From NCBI GenBank assembly GCA_022827185.1, contig JAJDTM010000057.1:233151-297150 (forward strand): a stretch of DNA of 64,000 bases, in the 5' to 3' direction. Origin of the DNA: Candidatus Poribacteria bacterium (lineage in GTDB: Bacteria > Poribacteria > WGA-4E > WGA-3G). Shown one piece after another: positions 36,991-45,148 of the stretch. A program made the position numbers and the translations under genes. The notes under the pieces were generated by a model. The model did not search any database. It was not told where the DNA came from and was given only the letters and a program-made list of their open reading frames with translations. Numbering within the stretch: the stretch's first letter is position 1; the number at the start of each line of letters is the position of its first letter.

Positions 36991-38049
36991 CTACAATGTC
37001 GGCACTGTCACCGCAACTTCGCGTCCACCAGCATTAGAGGAATCAATAACCCCTTGAATGATAACGTTCGTAAGCATCACGCCGTACGGGTCGATGGGTG
37101 AAGGTTTACCTTCACGGACAGCGTCGATAAATGCTGAATCTTCCTCGTGGAATACACTTACCGATTCAAATTTAGTGAACTCTTGATCAAAAATTTCACC
37201 GTCTTTATCGCCATAGACGCGTACGCCTTCCTCTGGTCCACGCACTTCACCAATACCGAGGCGTAACCCCGCTTTTTTGCCGAGGAAGATCGTCCCACCG
37301 AGCGAATCCATGTTCATACACCAGCACGTTTTGAATACCATGCGTGCGCCGTTCTCAAAAACGACCCAACCGACACCAAAATCTTCTACTTCGGTCTCTT
37401 TAAGCGCAGGATTCCACGTGTTGTGAAGGCTCAGATAGTTGGAGGTGATACCGGAAACTGCGATAGGCTTCGGGTGTCCCATTAAATAGAGGGCAGTGTC
37501 GAGTGCGTAAACGCCGATGTCCGCAGACGCACCTAAACCGGCTGTCGCCTTTCGGATAAAACTTCCGCCGGGATTCCCACGCCGCCGATCCGCGACGGTC
37601 TCAACATAGTAAATATCGCCAAGAGTGCCAGCGTCAACGATCTCTTTCGCCTTAATTACCTGTGGTGAATACCGGAGTTTTAAACCGATCATCAAAATCT
37701 TATCATTTTCTTTTGCGGCACGCCACATTGAAGCAGCGGCATCCAACGTCGCTTCCATCGGCTTCTCGCAGAAAACATGTTTACCAGCATTCAGCGCAGC
37801 GACGGTAGGTGCGGCATGCACACCTGTAGGCGTACAGACGTACACCGCCTCAATCTCGTCTATTTTGAGCATTTCGTTGTAATCGGTGAACGTGCGTTTG
37901 ATGCCCCACTGTTCCTTCGCACGTTCCAGGTTTGCCGGGACGAGGTCAGCAGCAGCGATAATCTCGGCACCTTCAATTTCAGCAAGCGTTCGACAGTGTG
38001 CTCCCGATATACCACCCGCCCCAATCAAGCCTAATTTGACTGTTCTCAT
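36991..38049 (-). CDS. Gfo/Idh/MocA family oxidoreductase
   Basis: A 352-residue NAD(P)-dependent sugar-type dehydrogenase. N-terminal Rossmann motif LGLIGAGGISG, the diagnostic CEKPMEA (E95-K96-P97, with catalytic-site Lys), and a C-terminal alpha/beta domain (GASADIGVYALDTALYLMG) containing the likely catalytic His/Asp region. Substrate not readable; relatives oxidise sugars, inositols and glycosides. GAGGAG precedes the ATG. Divergent from the zinc dehydrogenase at 38443. Confidence 0.9.
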   Translation of the reverse strand: MRTVKLGLIGAGGISGAHCRTLAEIEGAEIIAAADLVPANLERAKEQWGIKRTFTDYNEMLKIDEIEAVYVCTPTGVHAAPTVAALNAGKHVFCEKPMEATLDAAASMWRAAKENDKILMIGLKLRYSPQVIKAKEIVDAGTLGDIYYVETVADRRRGNPGGSFIRKATAGLGASADIGVYALDTALYLMGHPKPIAVSGITSNYLSLHNTWNPALKETEVEDFGVGWVVFENGARMVFKTCWCMNMDSLGGTIFLGKKAGLRLGIGEVRGPEEGVRVYGDKDGEIFDQEFTKFESVSVFHEEDSAFIDAVREGKPSPIDPYGVMLTNVIIQGVIDSSNAGGREVAVTVPTL

Positions 38050-38212
38050 TTTGGTCTCCTCTTTCGTATTATATTCTTTTCATTTTACTTCGTTTCTTGC
38101 TTAGAAGTCAAGATAAATTTCCTGTTTGCTAAGTGCAGTACTTGAAAATGGTGTGTATGAGGGAACCAAAGTTAGTCAATCGCTTACTGACAACTGATAA
38201 CTATTCTTTGAT

Positions 38213-38364
38213 AGGACTTACGCATTTCCTCTGAAAGTTCCCCTGATAAGGGGCGGTGAATGCCCATAAGGCATTCATACCGTTGATTCTGATTCTGATT
38301 CTGATTCTTTAGGGGGTTTAAAACTAAAAAATTTACCAGCGCATGCTAAGTTTGCGTAAGTCCT
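38213..38364. repeat. TIR element copy C (152 bp) with 4x GATTCT
   Basis: Ends AGGACTTACGCA and TGCGTAAGTCCT, perfect 12-bp inverted repeats. The core shares CCCTGATAAGGGG and TTTAGGGGGTTTAAAA with copies B and D but is interrupted by an insertion containing GAATGCC/GGCATTC and four GATTCT units (38285-38308). Confidence 0.8.
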
Positions 38365-38379
38365 GCTTTGAATAACCCG

Positions 38380-38409
38380 TTGACACAATTCCCTAACCTA
38401 TGCTATATT
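38380..38409 (+). promoter_or_regulatory. Sigma-70-type promoter of the zinc dehydrogenase gene
   Basis: TTGACA at 38380-38385, 18-base spacer, TATATT at 38404-38409. The GTG start at 38443 lies about 33 bases beyond, leaving a short leader with GAGGTGA as ribosome site. It begins 15 bases after the right end of TIR copy C. Confidence 0.75.
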
Positions 38410-38442
38410 TCAGACAGACTACTAACTTCTGAGGTGATTACA

Positions 38443-39474
38443 GTGAAAGCGGCACAATTTTATGGCGGAAAAGATATAAGGGTCGAAACGGTACCGGACC
38501 CAACGCCTGAAGAAGGTCAAATCCTTGTGCAAGTCGAAGCCGCAGGAATCTGTGGCAGTGATCTGCACGGGTATCATCATCAACCCGAGAAGCCTCAATC
38601 TCCGCGCATCGGCGGACACGAATTGGCGGGACTCGTTATTGATACGGGTAGCGGTGTGATAGGATATGAAAAGGGCGCGCGTGTGGCGGTTGAACCGATT
38701 AGTCCGTGTAATAATTGCCCAGAGTGCTATAACGGCTACTACAATATCTGCGGAAATTTACGACACGGAGGCGGCGGTTTTGCGGAGTTTATGGTCGCAC
38801 GGAACGCGAACGTGTACGCATTGCCGGAAAGCGTCTCCCCTGAGGGTGGCGCGTTGGCAGAGGTATACGCTGTAGCTGTCCATGCCGTCAACAGAGCGAT
38901 GGTATCGCCAGGGGATCGGGTCGCCATTATCGGAAGCGGGCCCGTCGGATTGACGATCGCACAGGTCGCAGATATCGCAGGGGCAACCTCTATCGCTATG
39001 TTAGGAAAACCGGACGGACCTATACAGATTGCTCACGATGCGGTGGGTGCTGTGCCTATCAATGTCGATAAGACGGACGCTGTGGAAGCGATCATGGATT
39101 GGAGCGACGGACGCGGGGCTGATGTCGTCTTTGAAGCCGTCGGCGGCACCGCGAATACATTGGAGCAGGCGACGGAGATCGCAGCGAAACGGGGACGTGT
39201 CTGCATGGTCGGTGGACATCGGACACCGCTCACCTTTTCAGAACGGTTCGCACGCAGCCGAGAACTCACAGTCATCTGGTCTTTCTGTTATGGGAGACGT
39301 GGTGGAAAAACGGAGTTCCAAGTTGCTATAGACCTGCTCGCCGCGGGTAAACTGGATCCGAATCCGTTGGTCACACACCGATTCGGTTTAAACGATATTA
39401 GCGAAGCATTCGCTGTCGCCGCAGGGCGCGATGAACACGGGTCTGTCAAAGTTCTCGTGATGCCCAACGATTAA
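38443..39474 (+). CDS. Zinc-dependent alcohol/polyol dehydrogenase (MDR)
   Basis: A 343-residue medium-chain dehydrogenase resembling threonine or sorbitol dehydrogenases. Catalytic zinc ligands C37 (GICGSDLHG) and H59/E60 (GGHELAG); structural zinc cysteines C89, C92, C95 and C103 all present; Rossmann motif IIGSGPVGLT. I place the start at the GTG at 38443 because of the GAGGTGA ribosome site and because the protein then begins at the family's normal position. The ThuA-like gene follows ten bases later, so the two form an operon. Confidence 0.88.
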   Translation: MKAAQFYGGKDIRVETVPDPTPEEGQILVQVEAAGICGSDLHGYHHQPEKPQSPRIGGHELAGLVIDTGSGVIGYEKGARVAVEPISPCNNCPECYNGYYNICGNLRHGGGGFAEFMVARNANVYALPESVSPEGGALAEVYAVAVHAVNRAMVSPGDRVAIIGSGPVGLTIAQVADIAGATSIAMLGKPDGPIQIAHDAVGAVPINVDKTDAVEAIMDWSDGRGADVVFEAVGGTANTLEQATEIAAKRGRVCMVGGHRTPLTFSERFARSRELTVIWSFCYGRRGGKTEFQVAIDLLAAGKLDPNPLVTHRFGLNDISEAFAVAAGRDEHGSVKVLVMPND

Positions 39475-39484
39475 CGGAGGTAAA

Positions 39485-40120
39485 ATGGACACACTTAAAT
39501 TACTTATATTTGTCGGCACAGAGGGTATCTACCACGATCATGCCGGAAACGGACAGTTCCTAACATCAATGCTTAACGCTACCGACACCATAGAAGCCGA
39601 TTTCTCGCAAGACTACGATGTGCTTGCAGACGGACTTGAAGGATACGACACGGTGCTTTTTTATACGGATGTTGGGGAACTCACGGCGGCACAAGAATCG
39701 GGCCTGCTCAACTATATCCAAGCAGGTGGTGGATTCTTCGGACTACATACCGCAGCCGCTTCATTCAGAGAATCCGAAGGCTACCACGGCATGCTCAACG
39801 GATTCTTCAACGGGCACAGTCCGTATATGGACTTTACCGTGAATGTGAGCGACCCAAATCATCCGATTACAGAAGGCTTATCCGATTTTGGAGCGACAGA
39901 CGAACTCTATTATCTGAAGCACAACCCTGACGCATCGCACCATCTGATGCATGCGTACGATGAGACGAAAGATGAAACGCATGTCATGGCGTTTCACCAT
40001 ACCTATGGCGAGGGCAGGGTCTTCTACTTCGCACTCGGACACGATATGGCAGTACTTGAGAATCCAAGTTTTCAGACGGTTATCCACCGCGGCGCGCTAT
40101 GGGCAGGCAATCGGCTTTAA
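39485..40120 (+). CDS. ThuA-like protein
   Basis: A 211-residue protein of the ThuA (trehalose utilisation) family, a class I glutamine-amidotransferase-like fold. The segments KLLIFVGTEGIYHDH, GGGFFGLHTAAASF and GHSPYMDF are typical, with GRVFYFALGHD near the end. ThuA homologues act on 3-keto-sugars or accompany Gfo/Idh/MocA dehydrogenases, which fits the neighbours. GGAGG precedes the ATG. Confidence 0.87.
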   Translation: MDTLKLLIFVGTEGIYHDHAGNGQFLTSMLNATDTIEADFSQDYDVLADGLEGYDTVLFYTDVGELTAAQESGLLNYIQAGGGFFGLHTAAASFRESEGYHGMLNGFFNGHSPYMDFTVNVSDPNHPITEGLSDFGATDELYYLKHNPDASHHLMHAYDETKDETHVMAFHHTYGEGRVFYFALGHDMAVLENPSFQTVIHRGALWAGNRL

Positions 40121-40197
40121 ATATTTGGGGATGTGGTGAACGGTATGGATGTGTAAAGATTCTCGGTAGAATCTGATATTTTTCAACCCGTATAACA

Positions 40198-40226
40198 TTG
40201 ACAAATCCCTAAAAAAGGATTAAAAT
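40198..40226 (+). promoter_or_regulatory. Sigma-70-type promoter
   Basis: TTGACA at 40198-40203, 17-base spacer, TAAAAT at 40221-40226, about 50 bases before the ATG of the small membrane protein gene. Confidence 0.75.
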
Positions 40227-40275
40227 TATTAAAAATCCGTTCTATCTATAGAGATGAGAAAGAAAACAGTACCCT

Positions 40276-40689
40276 ATGAATGAAGGAAAATCGGGTAGAA
40301 ACTGGCGCGAGATTGTAACGCCTGAATGGTCGCTTGCCATTTTAATCCATGTAATTGTCTTGGAGATACTGTATGTATTTCTCCTACTCAGACCTAACGG
40401 AGAAACCCTAAATACTATCATATTAAATACAAGCGCGGCCTTACCCATTTTTACATTTATCGCCGTGATTCTCATGGAAATATGGGAAGTTGCTTGGGAG
40501 GTTATCATGTTAGTGAAAAGACTTTTTGAAAAGCTTGAGTATCGGAGGCTCGAAAAAGCGCGTTTAAAAGGTTTAGCTGAAGGCTTATCCGAAGCACAGA
40601 AAAAACATGCAGAATGGGTGGAATGGGCTAAAAACGGTCAGGATAAACCGCAACCCAAACCTCCAAAAGCCCCAGAGACGGATAGTTAG
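40276..40689 (+). CDS. Small two-helix membrane protein with charged tail
   Basis: A 137-residue protein. Two hydrophobic segments (about 18-38 and 53-77) are followed by a basic helix (LEYRRLEKARLKGLAEG) and a Pro/Lys-rich tail. I do not recognise a named family. A near-consensus promoter lies just upstream, which supports it being a real gene although the ribosome site is weak. Confidence 0.62.
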   Translation: MNEGKSGRNWREIVTPEWSLAILIHVIVLEILYVFLLLRPNGETLNTIILNTSAALPIFTFIAVILMEIWEVAWEVIMLVKRLFEKLEYRRLEKARLKGLAEGLSEAQKKHAEWVEWAKNGQDKPQPKPPKAPETDS

Positions 40690-40923
40690 GTAGGCACACT
40701 CTCTGGTCTCGAGCACAAAGGACAGAATGAAATAGCACAGCAATTGTGCACAATCTCCCACATAACTGAAATCCCGGAAAGCTATCGCGCCTTGTGGGAA
40801 CTTTGTTTTACCGATGTTTGGTATCCAGCATCGCTTGAGAAGTGGTGAGAGCGAATTGACTCACCTCGCGAAATTGAGGTAGATTCAACTCTGGGCTCGA
40901 CGGTGTTTGTCATTATAAAAGTA

Positions 40924-40943
40924 GGCGGATACGAGGATCCGCC
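40924..40943 (-). terminator. Short terminator-like hairpin
   Basis: GGCGGAT/ATCCGCC with a six-base loop, between the small membrane gene and the 3' end of the minus-strand sulfatase. On the minus strand it is followed by TACTTTTAT; it may serve either direction. Confidence 0.45.
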
Positions 40944-40956
40944 CTTATTTATTGTG

Positions 40957-42285
40957 TTATACCATTTCACGTGCAGGATAGTGCTTATCACCCGGTGACA
41001 CATCCGTTGGATCGTTTAGCACAGCCGTTTCCGGTGGAACCATAATCTGGTGCTCGCTTACCGGATCGTCAGTCTCTGCGCGCCACTGTTCTAATCGGTT
41101 TCGCATCTCTGCCAAAACCTCCGCATAATTGGGATCCGCAGCGAGGTTATGCGCTTCCGACGCATCAAACACGACATCATACAACCGCTCCGATTCAACC
41201 GGATCATCACCCCAACCGTGCGCCATCATAAAGGTTTTGCTGATGCTATCGTCGCAGTTCGGCAGTGCCCACTTCTCCGCGTTATCATAACGTCGTATAT
41301 ATTTCCACCGCTTCGTTCGGACAGCACGCTGCGGTTCATAACAGCAGTGATAGTTAACTTCAGCGAAAATGGCATCGCGGACATCGTCTGTCTCACCGCG
41401 AACCAACGGTAAAAGCGAATTGCCTTGTAACCATGCTGGCGCGTCAATACCTGCCAACTCACAGATAGTCGGGAACAGATCAATTTGGCTAACTAACCCG
41501 TCCATGACTTGGCCACCACCAAAACCGCCAGGACCGCGGACAATCAGCATTACACCGATACCGTGATCGCTCAGATGGCATTTCATTCGAGGAAAAGCGA
41601 GTCCGTGATCGGTTGTACAGATCACAAGCGTGTTTTCAGCGATCCCATTTTCCTCAAGTGCGTTAAAAACCACGCCCATCTTCTCGTCCAGCCTGCGAGC
41701 CGAATCTATATATTCCGCCATATCTTGTCGGGTGACAGGCGTATCCGGGAAGGGTGCCGGCGGTTGGACATAGCGTGGATCTGTTTTCGGTTCACCCTCT
41801 GGTTGTGGGTCAAACCCTTTTCCACGTCGATGCGTCTCTCCGAAACCGACATCCAAGAAGAAAGGCGCGTCGTGGTTTTCAGCGATGAAGTCGCGTGCGC
41901 GTTCTTCCGCGCCTGCGGGTCTGTTATTTTCCGCTAAAATCCGTTGGTATCCTGTCTCTTTGATGTCTCGTACGACGTGCTGGAACCCCGCCAAAGCAGT
42001 GACATACCCGGCGCGGTTCAGTGTATACGGTATGAGATGCTCCGGGACGGGGAGACTCCAACCCCGATTTGCCAACCCGCCCATACCGCAGCTATGTGCC
42101 CACTGTCCAGTGAGGAGTGCGGCACGCGACGGTGAACAGGTCGGGTTCGCACAAAATGCGTTTCGGAACACTACACCTTCCTCCGCCAGTTGTTGTATGT
42201 TCGGTGTCGGAATCGCGTGTCCATAGGGTTGTACATACCGCCCCGTGTCGTGTGAATGAATATAGATTATATTTGGTTTGTTCAT
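40957..42285 (-). CDS. Sulfatase (heparan N-sulfatase-like)
   Basis: A 442-residue sulfatase with NIIYIHSHDTGRYVQPYG, the metal-site opening with an unusual His-Ser-His-Asp, and FGly motif CSPSRAALLTGQ (C50). CTTDHGLAFPRMK supplies further metal ligands. The style resembles sulfamidase (SGSH) members. No ribosome site is obvious. The stop of the interrupted antitoxin-like gene lies only 18 bases upstream, so this gene may once have been second in that transcript. Confidence 0.9.
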   Translation of the reverse strand: MNKPNIIYIHSHDTGRYVQPYGHAIPTPNIQQLAEEGVVFRNAFCANPTCSPSRAALLTGQWAHSCGMGGLANRGWSLPVPEHLIPYTLNRAGYVTALAGFQHVVRDIKETGYQRILAENNRPAGAEERARDFIAENHDAPFFLDVGFGETHRRGKGFDPQPEGEPKTDPRYVQPPAPFPDTPVTRQDMAEYIDSARRLDEKMGVVFNALEENGIAENTLVICTTDHGLAFPRMKCHLSDHGIGVMLIVRGPGGFGGGQVMDGLVSQIDLFPTICELAGIDAPAWLQGNSLLPLVRGETDDVRDAIFAEVNYHCCYEPQRAVRTKRWKYIRRYDNAEKWALPNCDDSISKTFMMAHGWGDDPVESERLYDVVFDASEAHNLAADPNYAEVLAEMRNRLEQWRAETDDPVSEHQIMVPPETAVLNDPTDVSPGDKHYPAREMV

Positions 42286-42302
42286 ATTTTCATATTTTTA
42301 GT

Positions 42303-42488
42303 TTAGACATTCTCCTTGCCTAAGTGTTGTAAGTGGGCCCATGCGGTGTCTTCCTCTGGACGCAGCCAATGTTCAGCGAGTGCGGCTTCACTTAGCAAAG
42401 CGGTTTCAGGGACATTGAGTTCTTCATTGAAAATCGTTACGAACGCGCGCGCAGGTTTTGGCAACTGAATCGGTTTGACTAACTTCAC
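42303..42488 (-). pseudogene. Antitoxin-like gene, 3' part (interrupted by IsrB element)
   Basis: Encodes KLVKPIQLPKPARAFVTI and ETALLSEAALAEHWLRPEED, about 60 residues. The N-terminal 15 codons are found 1.26 kb away at 43748-43792, in frame across the inserted element. Joined, they give a 75-residue protein resembling small AbrB/DUF-type antitoxins (MLKTVEATIDEQGNV + KLVKPIQLPKP). No toxin partner is seen. The first codon of this part is a GTG and could in principle restart translation. Confidence 0.75.
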
Positions 42489-42516
42489 CTAATCTTCGGG
42501 CAGGAAGCCCAAACTT

Positions 42517-43548
42517 TTAAGTTTGGGAGGAATGCCCGCTCCTATAGTTAAAGTTAAGGCGTGTTAGCACTCTGAAATCAGACGGCTTCGCGCCTGTTGT
42601 TAAGCGTTTGTTGCCTTCTAAGTTGTATATGGAAAACAAGCCTTTTGCATTAACGCCAGCAAGTCGGGTGAGTCCGTATTTAATGTGTCGGACCAATGTG
42701 TTTTTGACCAACCCTTTGCCTAATACCGTTCCGCCTTGTCGTGAACGCTTCCGACCTTTTGATTCTTGCTGTCTGTGCAGTTCTCTGCGTTTTATCCGTA
42801 TCGGGGCTATACAGAATATATCCGTGTTCTCAGGTGTGCTATCACCGCCAACAGTATGATACGCGAGACACCAAGAATCTACGCAATGTGCCTCAAAAGT
42901 CTCTGATAGTTTCTTTGACGACTTCTTGAGACCTAATCTATCGCGTATCTCTTGGGTTTCCCACCCTTGAAGGGTTAGCAAGTGCCAACGCTTCTGTATT
43001 TCACCATAGAACCATTGCTTACCGACTTCAAGTGGACTAAACGACTGATTCCACTTCTTCGCACGTTCTATCGTCCGTGCCTGAATATCTTCAACACAGA
43101 CGTGTGTTACAGGATAGAGTTTCGACAACCAATCAAGAATACGGCGTTTCCAATCCCACCTTGCGCGCGTGCCTGCGGGGATACGGTCTTTATTCGCAAG
43201 GCGGTTCGTCCTGTCCTTTCGATTCGGACACTTCCGTGAACGTCTGCCTCTGCGAAGTTCTCGTCTCTTTTCAACCTTCTGACCGACTTTGTTATGCGCG
43301 TCAGCCTGCACATTCAAGTAAGTATGTGCTTCAGACTTTACCGTAAAGCCCTCTTTCTTACTGCCAGGGTCTATCCCGACAGCAACTTCTTGGCATTCGG
43401 TATCTGAAGGGTCAACGTTTAGGCGGACGCAGAAGATACCATTCTTCCAAAAAGGTGTGGCTTTACCGGATTGTATCCAACGCCTTGCCCTTGAAGGCTT
43501 TGTAGGCATGAGAGGGTGTTGATTCTCGTCTACGACTGGCACTAACAT
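42517..43548 (-). CDS. isrB: IsrB RuvC-type RNA-guided nuclease (HNH-less IscB relative)
   Basis: A 343-residue protein. The N-terminal PLMP/RRXRR domain (HPLMPTKPSRARRWIQSGKA) is followed by RuvC-I GIDPGSKKEG (D60), an Arg-rich bridge helix (RRELRRGRRSRK, 95-106), RuvC-II VCVEDIQART (E153) and RuvC-III HCVDSW (H221, D224). Only about 70 residues separate RuvC-II and III and they contain no HNH motif; that distinguishes IsrB from IscB, the ancestor-like relative of Cas9. IsrB proteins are RNA-guided nickases. All RuvC acidic residues are present, so activity is plausible. The ATG at 43548 begins with MLVPVVDEN exactly at the domain start; the omegaRNA abuts it. Confidence 0.85.
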   Translation of the reverse strand: MLVPVVDENQHPLMPTKPSRARRWIQSGKATPFWKNGIFCVRLNVDPSDTECQEVAVGIDPGSKKEGFTVKSEAHTYLNVQADAHNKVGQKVEKRRELRRGRRSRKCPNRKDRTNRLANKDRIPAGTRARWDWKRRILDWLSKLYPVTHVCVEDIQARTIERAKKWNQSFSPLEVGKQWFYGEIQKRWHLLTLQGWETQEIRDRLGLKKSSKKLSETFEAHCVDSWCLAYHTVGGDSTPENTDIFCIAPIRIKRRELHRQQESKGRKRSRQGGTVLGKGLVKNTLVRHIKYGLTRLAGVNAKGLFSIYNLEGNKRLTTGAKPSDFRVLTRLNFNYRSGHSSQT

Positions 43549-43744
43549 GCGTAAACCCCTTTCGGGTATATATTGCCCCATCCAGATCACAGTATCCAAA
43601 GTGAATCAGACTTGGGGAGCATCCGAAACATTGTTCGTGTTGCCACACACAGATACGGCGATATATGACTGTAGAAAACGGTTTAACTTGTGGGTCCCCG
43701 TGTGGCTACGGATGTTCACAAGCCCAAGTCTTTAGACTTGGGTA
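43549..43744 (-). ncRNA. Predicted omegaRNA (HEARO-type) of IsrB
   Basis: The 196 bases directly upstream of isrB show no gene but are rich in pairing. CCCAAGTC/GACTTGGG forms the first stem. CATCCG (in TGAACATCCGTAGCC) can pair at long range with CGGATG (in TTCGGATGCTCC), and ACCCGAAAGGGGT is a tetraloop hairpin next to the start codon. This position, size and the TGAACATCCGTAGCCACACG core resemble HEARO/omegaRNA upstream of IscB/IsrB genes. The guide would be read from the flank 5' of the element, i.e. the interrupted gene. Confidence 0.72.
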
Positions 43745-43747
43745 GTT

Positions 43748-43792
43748 GACATTGCCTTGTTCGTCAATTGTAGCTTCAACGGTTTTTAACAT
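43748..43792 (-). pseudogene. Antitoxin-like gene, 5' part (interrupted)
   Basis: ATG and 14 further codons (MLKTVEATIDEQGNV) that run directly into the left end of the IsrB element. The remainder is at 42303-42488. See that entry for the joined product. Confidence 0.72.
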
Positions 43793-43878
43793 GATTCACC
43801 TTATCTTCAGTCTCTGCAAAGCTTGTCAACAGATAACGACGAATATGGTGGACAAAGACGACTAAGATTAACTTATAT

Positions 43879-43977
43879 AGGACTTACGCATTTCCTCTTA
43901 AAGTCCCCCTGATAAGGGGGATTTAGGGGGTTTAAAACGAAAAATCTACTATCGCGTGCTAAATTTGCGTAAGTCCT
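43879..43977. repeat. TIR element copy D (99 bp)
   Basis: Ends AGGACTTACGCA and TGCGTAAGTCCT, perfect 12-bp inverted repeats. The core AAAGTCCCCCTGATAAGGGG and TTAGGGGGTTTAAAA is the cleanest of the B/C/D type. It lies between the start of the interrupted gene and the 3' end of the Gfo gene. Confidence 0.82.
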
Positions 43978-44045
43978 ATTATAGATGAGTTGAGTATATA
44001 ATGAAACTTTAAAAAAGTCAACATTTTTTGAGGATGGTGTAACCA

Positions 44046-45089
44046 CTAACGCCGTGGTATAGGTGGGTTTGCCTTGTAAATTTCCGTCAGCAGATTCATG
44101 GCGTGTAACGATTCTTCTTTGTTGTATTGTGGACACTGATGCAGCTCCGCAGCGAGACAGCGGTGAATCGCTTCGGCTTGGTACAGAAAACCGTGTTGAT
44201 TTGGAGAAGCACGTCGCATACTCACCGTTCGCGGTAACGGATACTCAAAGGCGTATAACGGGGCAGGCGCGTTCCCTGTTCTATACTGAGATGGCACACC
44301 GTTTGGTGGCGGGATTCGGATGGAGAGACGCGTCGGGCAGTGTGCCGGACGCTCAAGTGTGATCCGTCCTTTTGTGCCGACGAGTTCTGTCACTTCTGGC
44401 AACTCGGAGTTTCGGGGTGGGAATGTCAGCACCGCGCACTTATCTTCACCGAATTCCACAATCGCACCACGCGCATATCTACCCGTCGCGACAATTGATG
44501 TCGGCACCGCATCCGCGCCAAAGCCGAGCGGGACAGCCTGAATCGTATAGATCGGATCGAAAAAGTCAGACTGCACAAGGACAACTTCACCGATAGTTCC
44601 ATTCTCAATCTCCGTTCGCGCATGTTCCACGGCAGGGAAGAAACGGGTCCAGACCCCGTCTTGTAGCATCACACCTTTCGCTTCAGCGGCAGCATACATT
44701 TCCCGCGCTTCAGAGATATTCTCCGCGAACGGTTTTTCGCACAAAACGTGTTTGCCAGCCGCAATCGCGAGAAGCGTGTGCTCCTTATGCAGCCGATTAA
44801 TCGTGCCAATGTATACAATATCCACGTCGTCGGCTGCGACCATTTCTTTATAGTTGCCGTAGGCAGCAGCAACCCCATATTGTCTTGCGAATTCTTTCGA
44901 TCGGTCAAGTTCGCGTGCTGCTACAGCCGTTACCGTTGCACCTTCGCAGGCATGTAAAGCCTCCACCCACATCCCTGAAATTCTACCAGCACCGAGGATG
45001 CCCCAACGTAACGGAAAAGCAACATCTGCAGCGTTTGTAAGGCCACGGCGAATGTCCAGCGGTGTTGAGAGCGGTATGTTATTTGTCAT
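44046..45089 (-). CDS. Gfo/Idh/MocA family oxidoreductase (dihydrodiol-dehydrogenase-like)
   Basis: A 347-residue dehydrogenase. After a 26-residue non-conserved extension, GILGAGRISG is the Rossmann motif and CEKPFAE (E118-K119-P120) the family signature. The long GVWTRFFPAVEHAR segment after it is typical of the trans-1,2-dihydrobenzene-1,2-diol/xylose dehydrogenase subgroup. The start is uncertain because of the extension and a weak ribosome site. It follows the zinc dehydrogenase gene on the same strand with 59 bases between. Confidence 0.87.
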   Translation of the reverse strand: MTNNIPLSTPLDIRRGLTNAADVAFPLRWGILGAGRISGMWVEALHACEGATVTAVAARELDRSKEFARQYGVAAAYGNYKEMVAADDVDIVYIGTINRLHKEHTLLAIAAGKHVLCEKPFAENISEAREMYAAAEAKGVMLQDGVWTRFFPAVEHARTEIENGTIGEVVLVQSDFFDPIYTIQAVPLGFGADAVPTSIVATGRYARGAIVEFGEDKCAVLTFPPRNSELPEVTELVGTKGRITLERPAHCPTRLSIRIPPPNGVPSQYRTGNAPAPLYAFEYPLPRTVSMRRASPNQHGFLYQAEAIHRCLAAELHQCPQYNKEESLHAMNLLTEIYKANPPIPRR

Positions 45090-45148
45090 AGAATTTATAG
45101 CGATCCCTTTCCATCAAAGCAGGTCTGGGTTAAAGTCGGTATTTACGC

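Larger units (their letters stand above)
38050..38442. other. Divergent intergenic region with TIR element and promoter
   Basis: Contains the start region of the Gfo gene, TIR element copy C (38213-38364), and a good promoter (38380-38409) for the zinc dehydrogenase. Bases 38100-38212 show nothing recognisable. Confidence 0.55.
42489..43747 (-). mobile_element. IsrB element (IS200/IS605-related, no tnpA)
   Basis: About 1.26 kb carrying an omegaRNA and an isrB gene. Subterminal hairpins mark both ends: CCCAAGTC/GACTTGGG (43723-43742) at the 5' end and CCCAAACTT/AAGTTTGGG (42508-42527) at the 3' end, overlapping the isrB stop. No target duplication is needed for this class. Boundaries are set by the two halves of the interrupted gene and are accurate to a few bases. 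No Y1 transposase is present in the window, so mobility would depend on one supplied elsewhere. Confidence 0.78.

Noticed and set aside
38285..38308. Four GATTCT units considered as a regulatory iteron
   Set aside because: They occur only inside an insertion in one TIR element copy and are absent from related copies.
40690..40956. Possible small gene between the membrane protein gene and the sulfatase
   Set aside because: No frame with ribosome site and plausible composition; only a terminator-like hairpin is supported.
42517..43548. Protein considered as TnpB or as full IscB
   Set aside because: The PLMP/RRXRR start and upstream RNA exclude TnpB; the short RuvC-II to RuvC-III distance without HNH motif excludes IscB.
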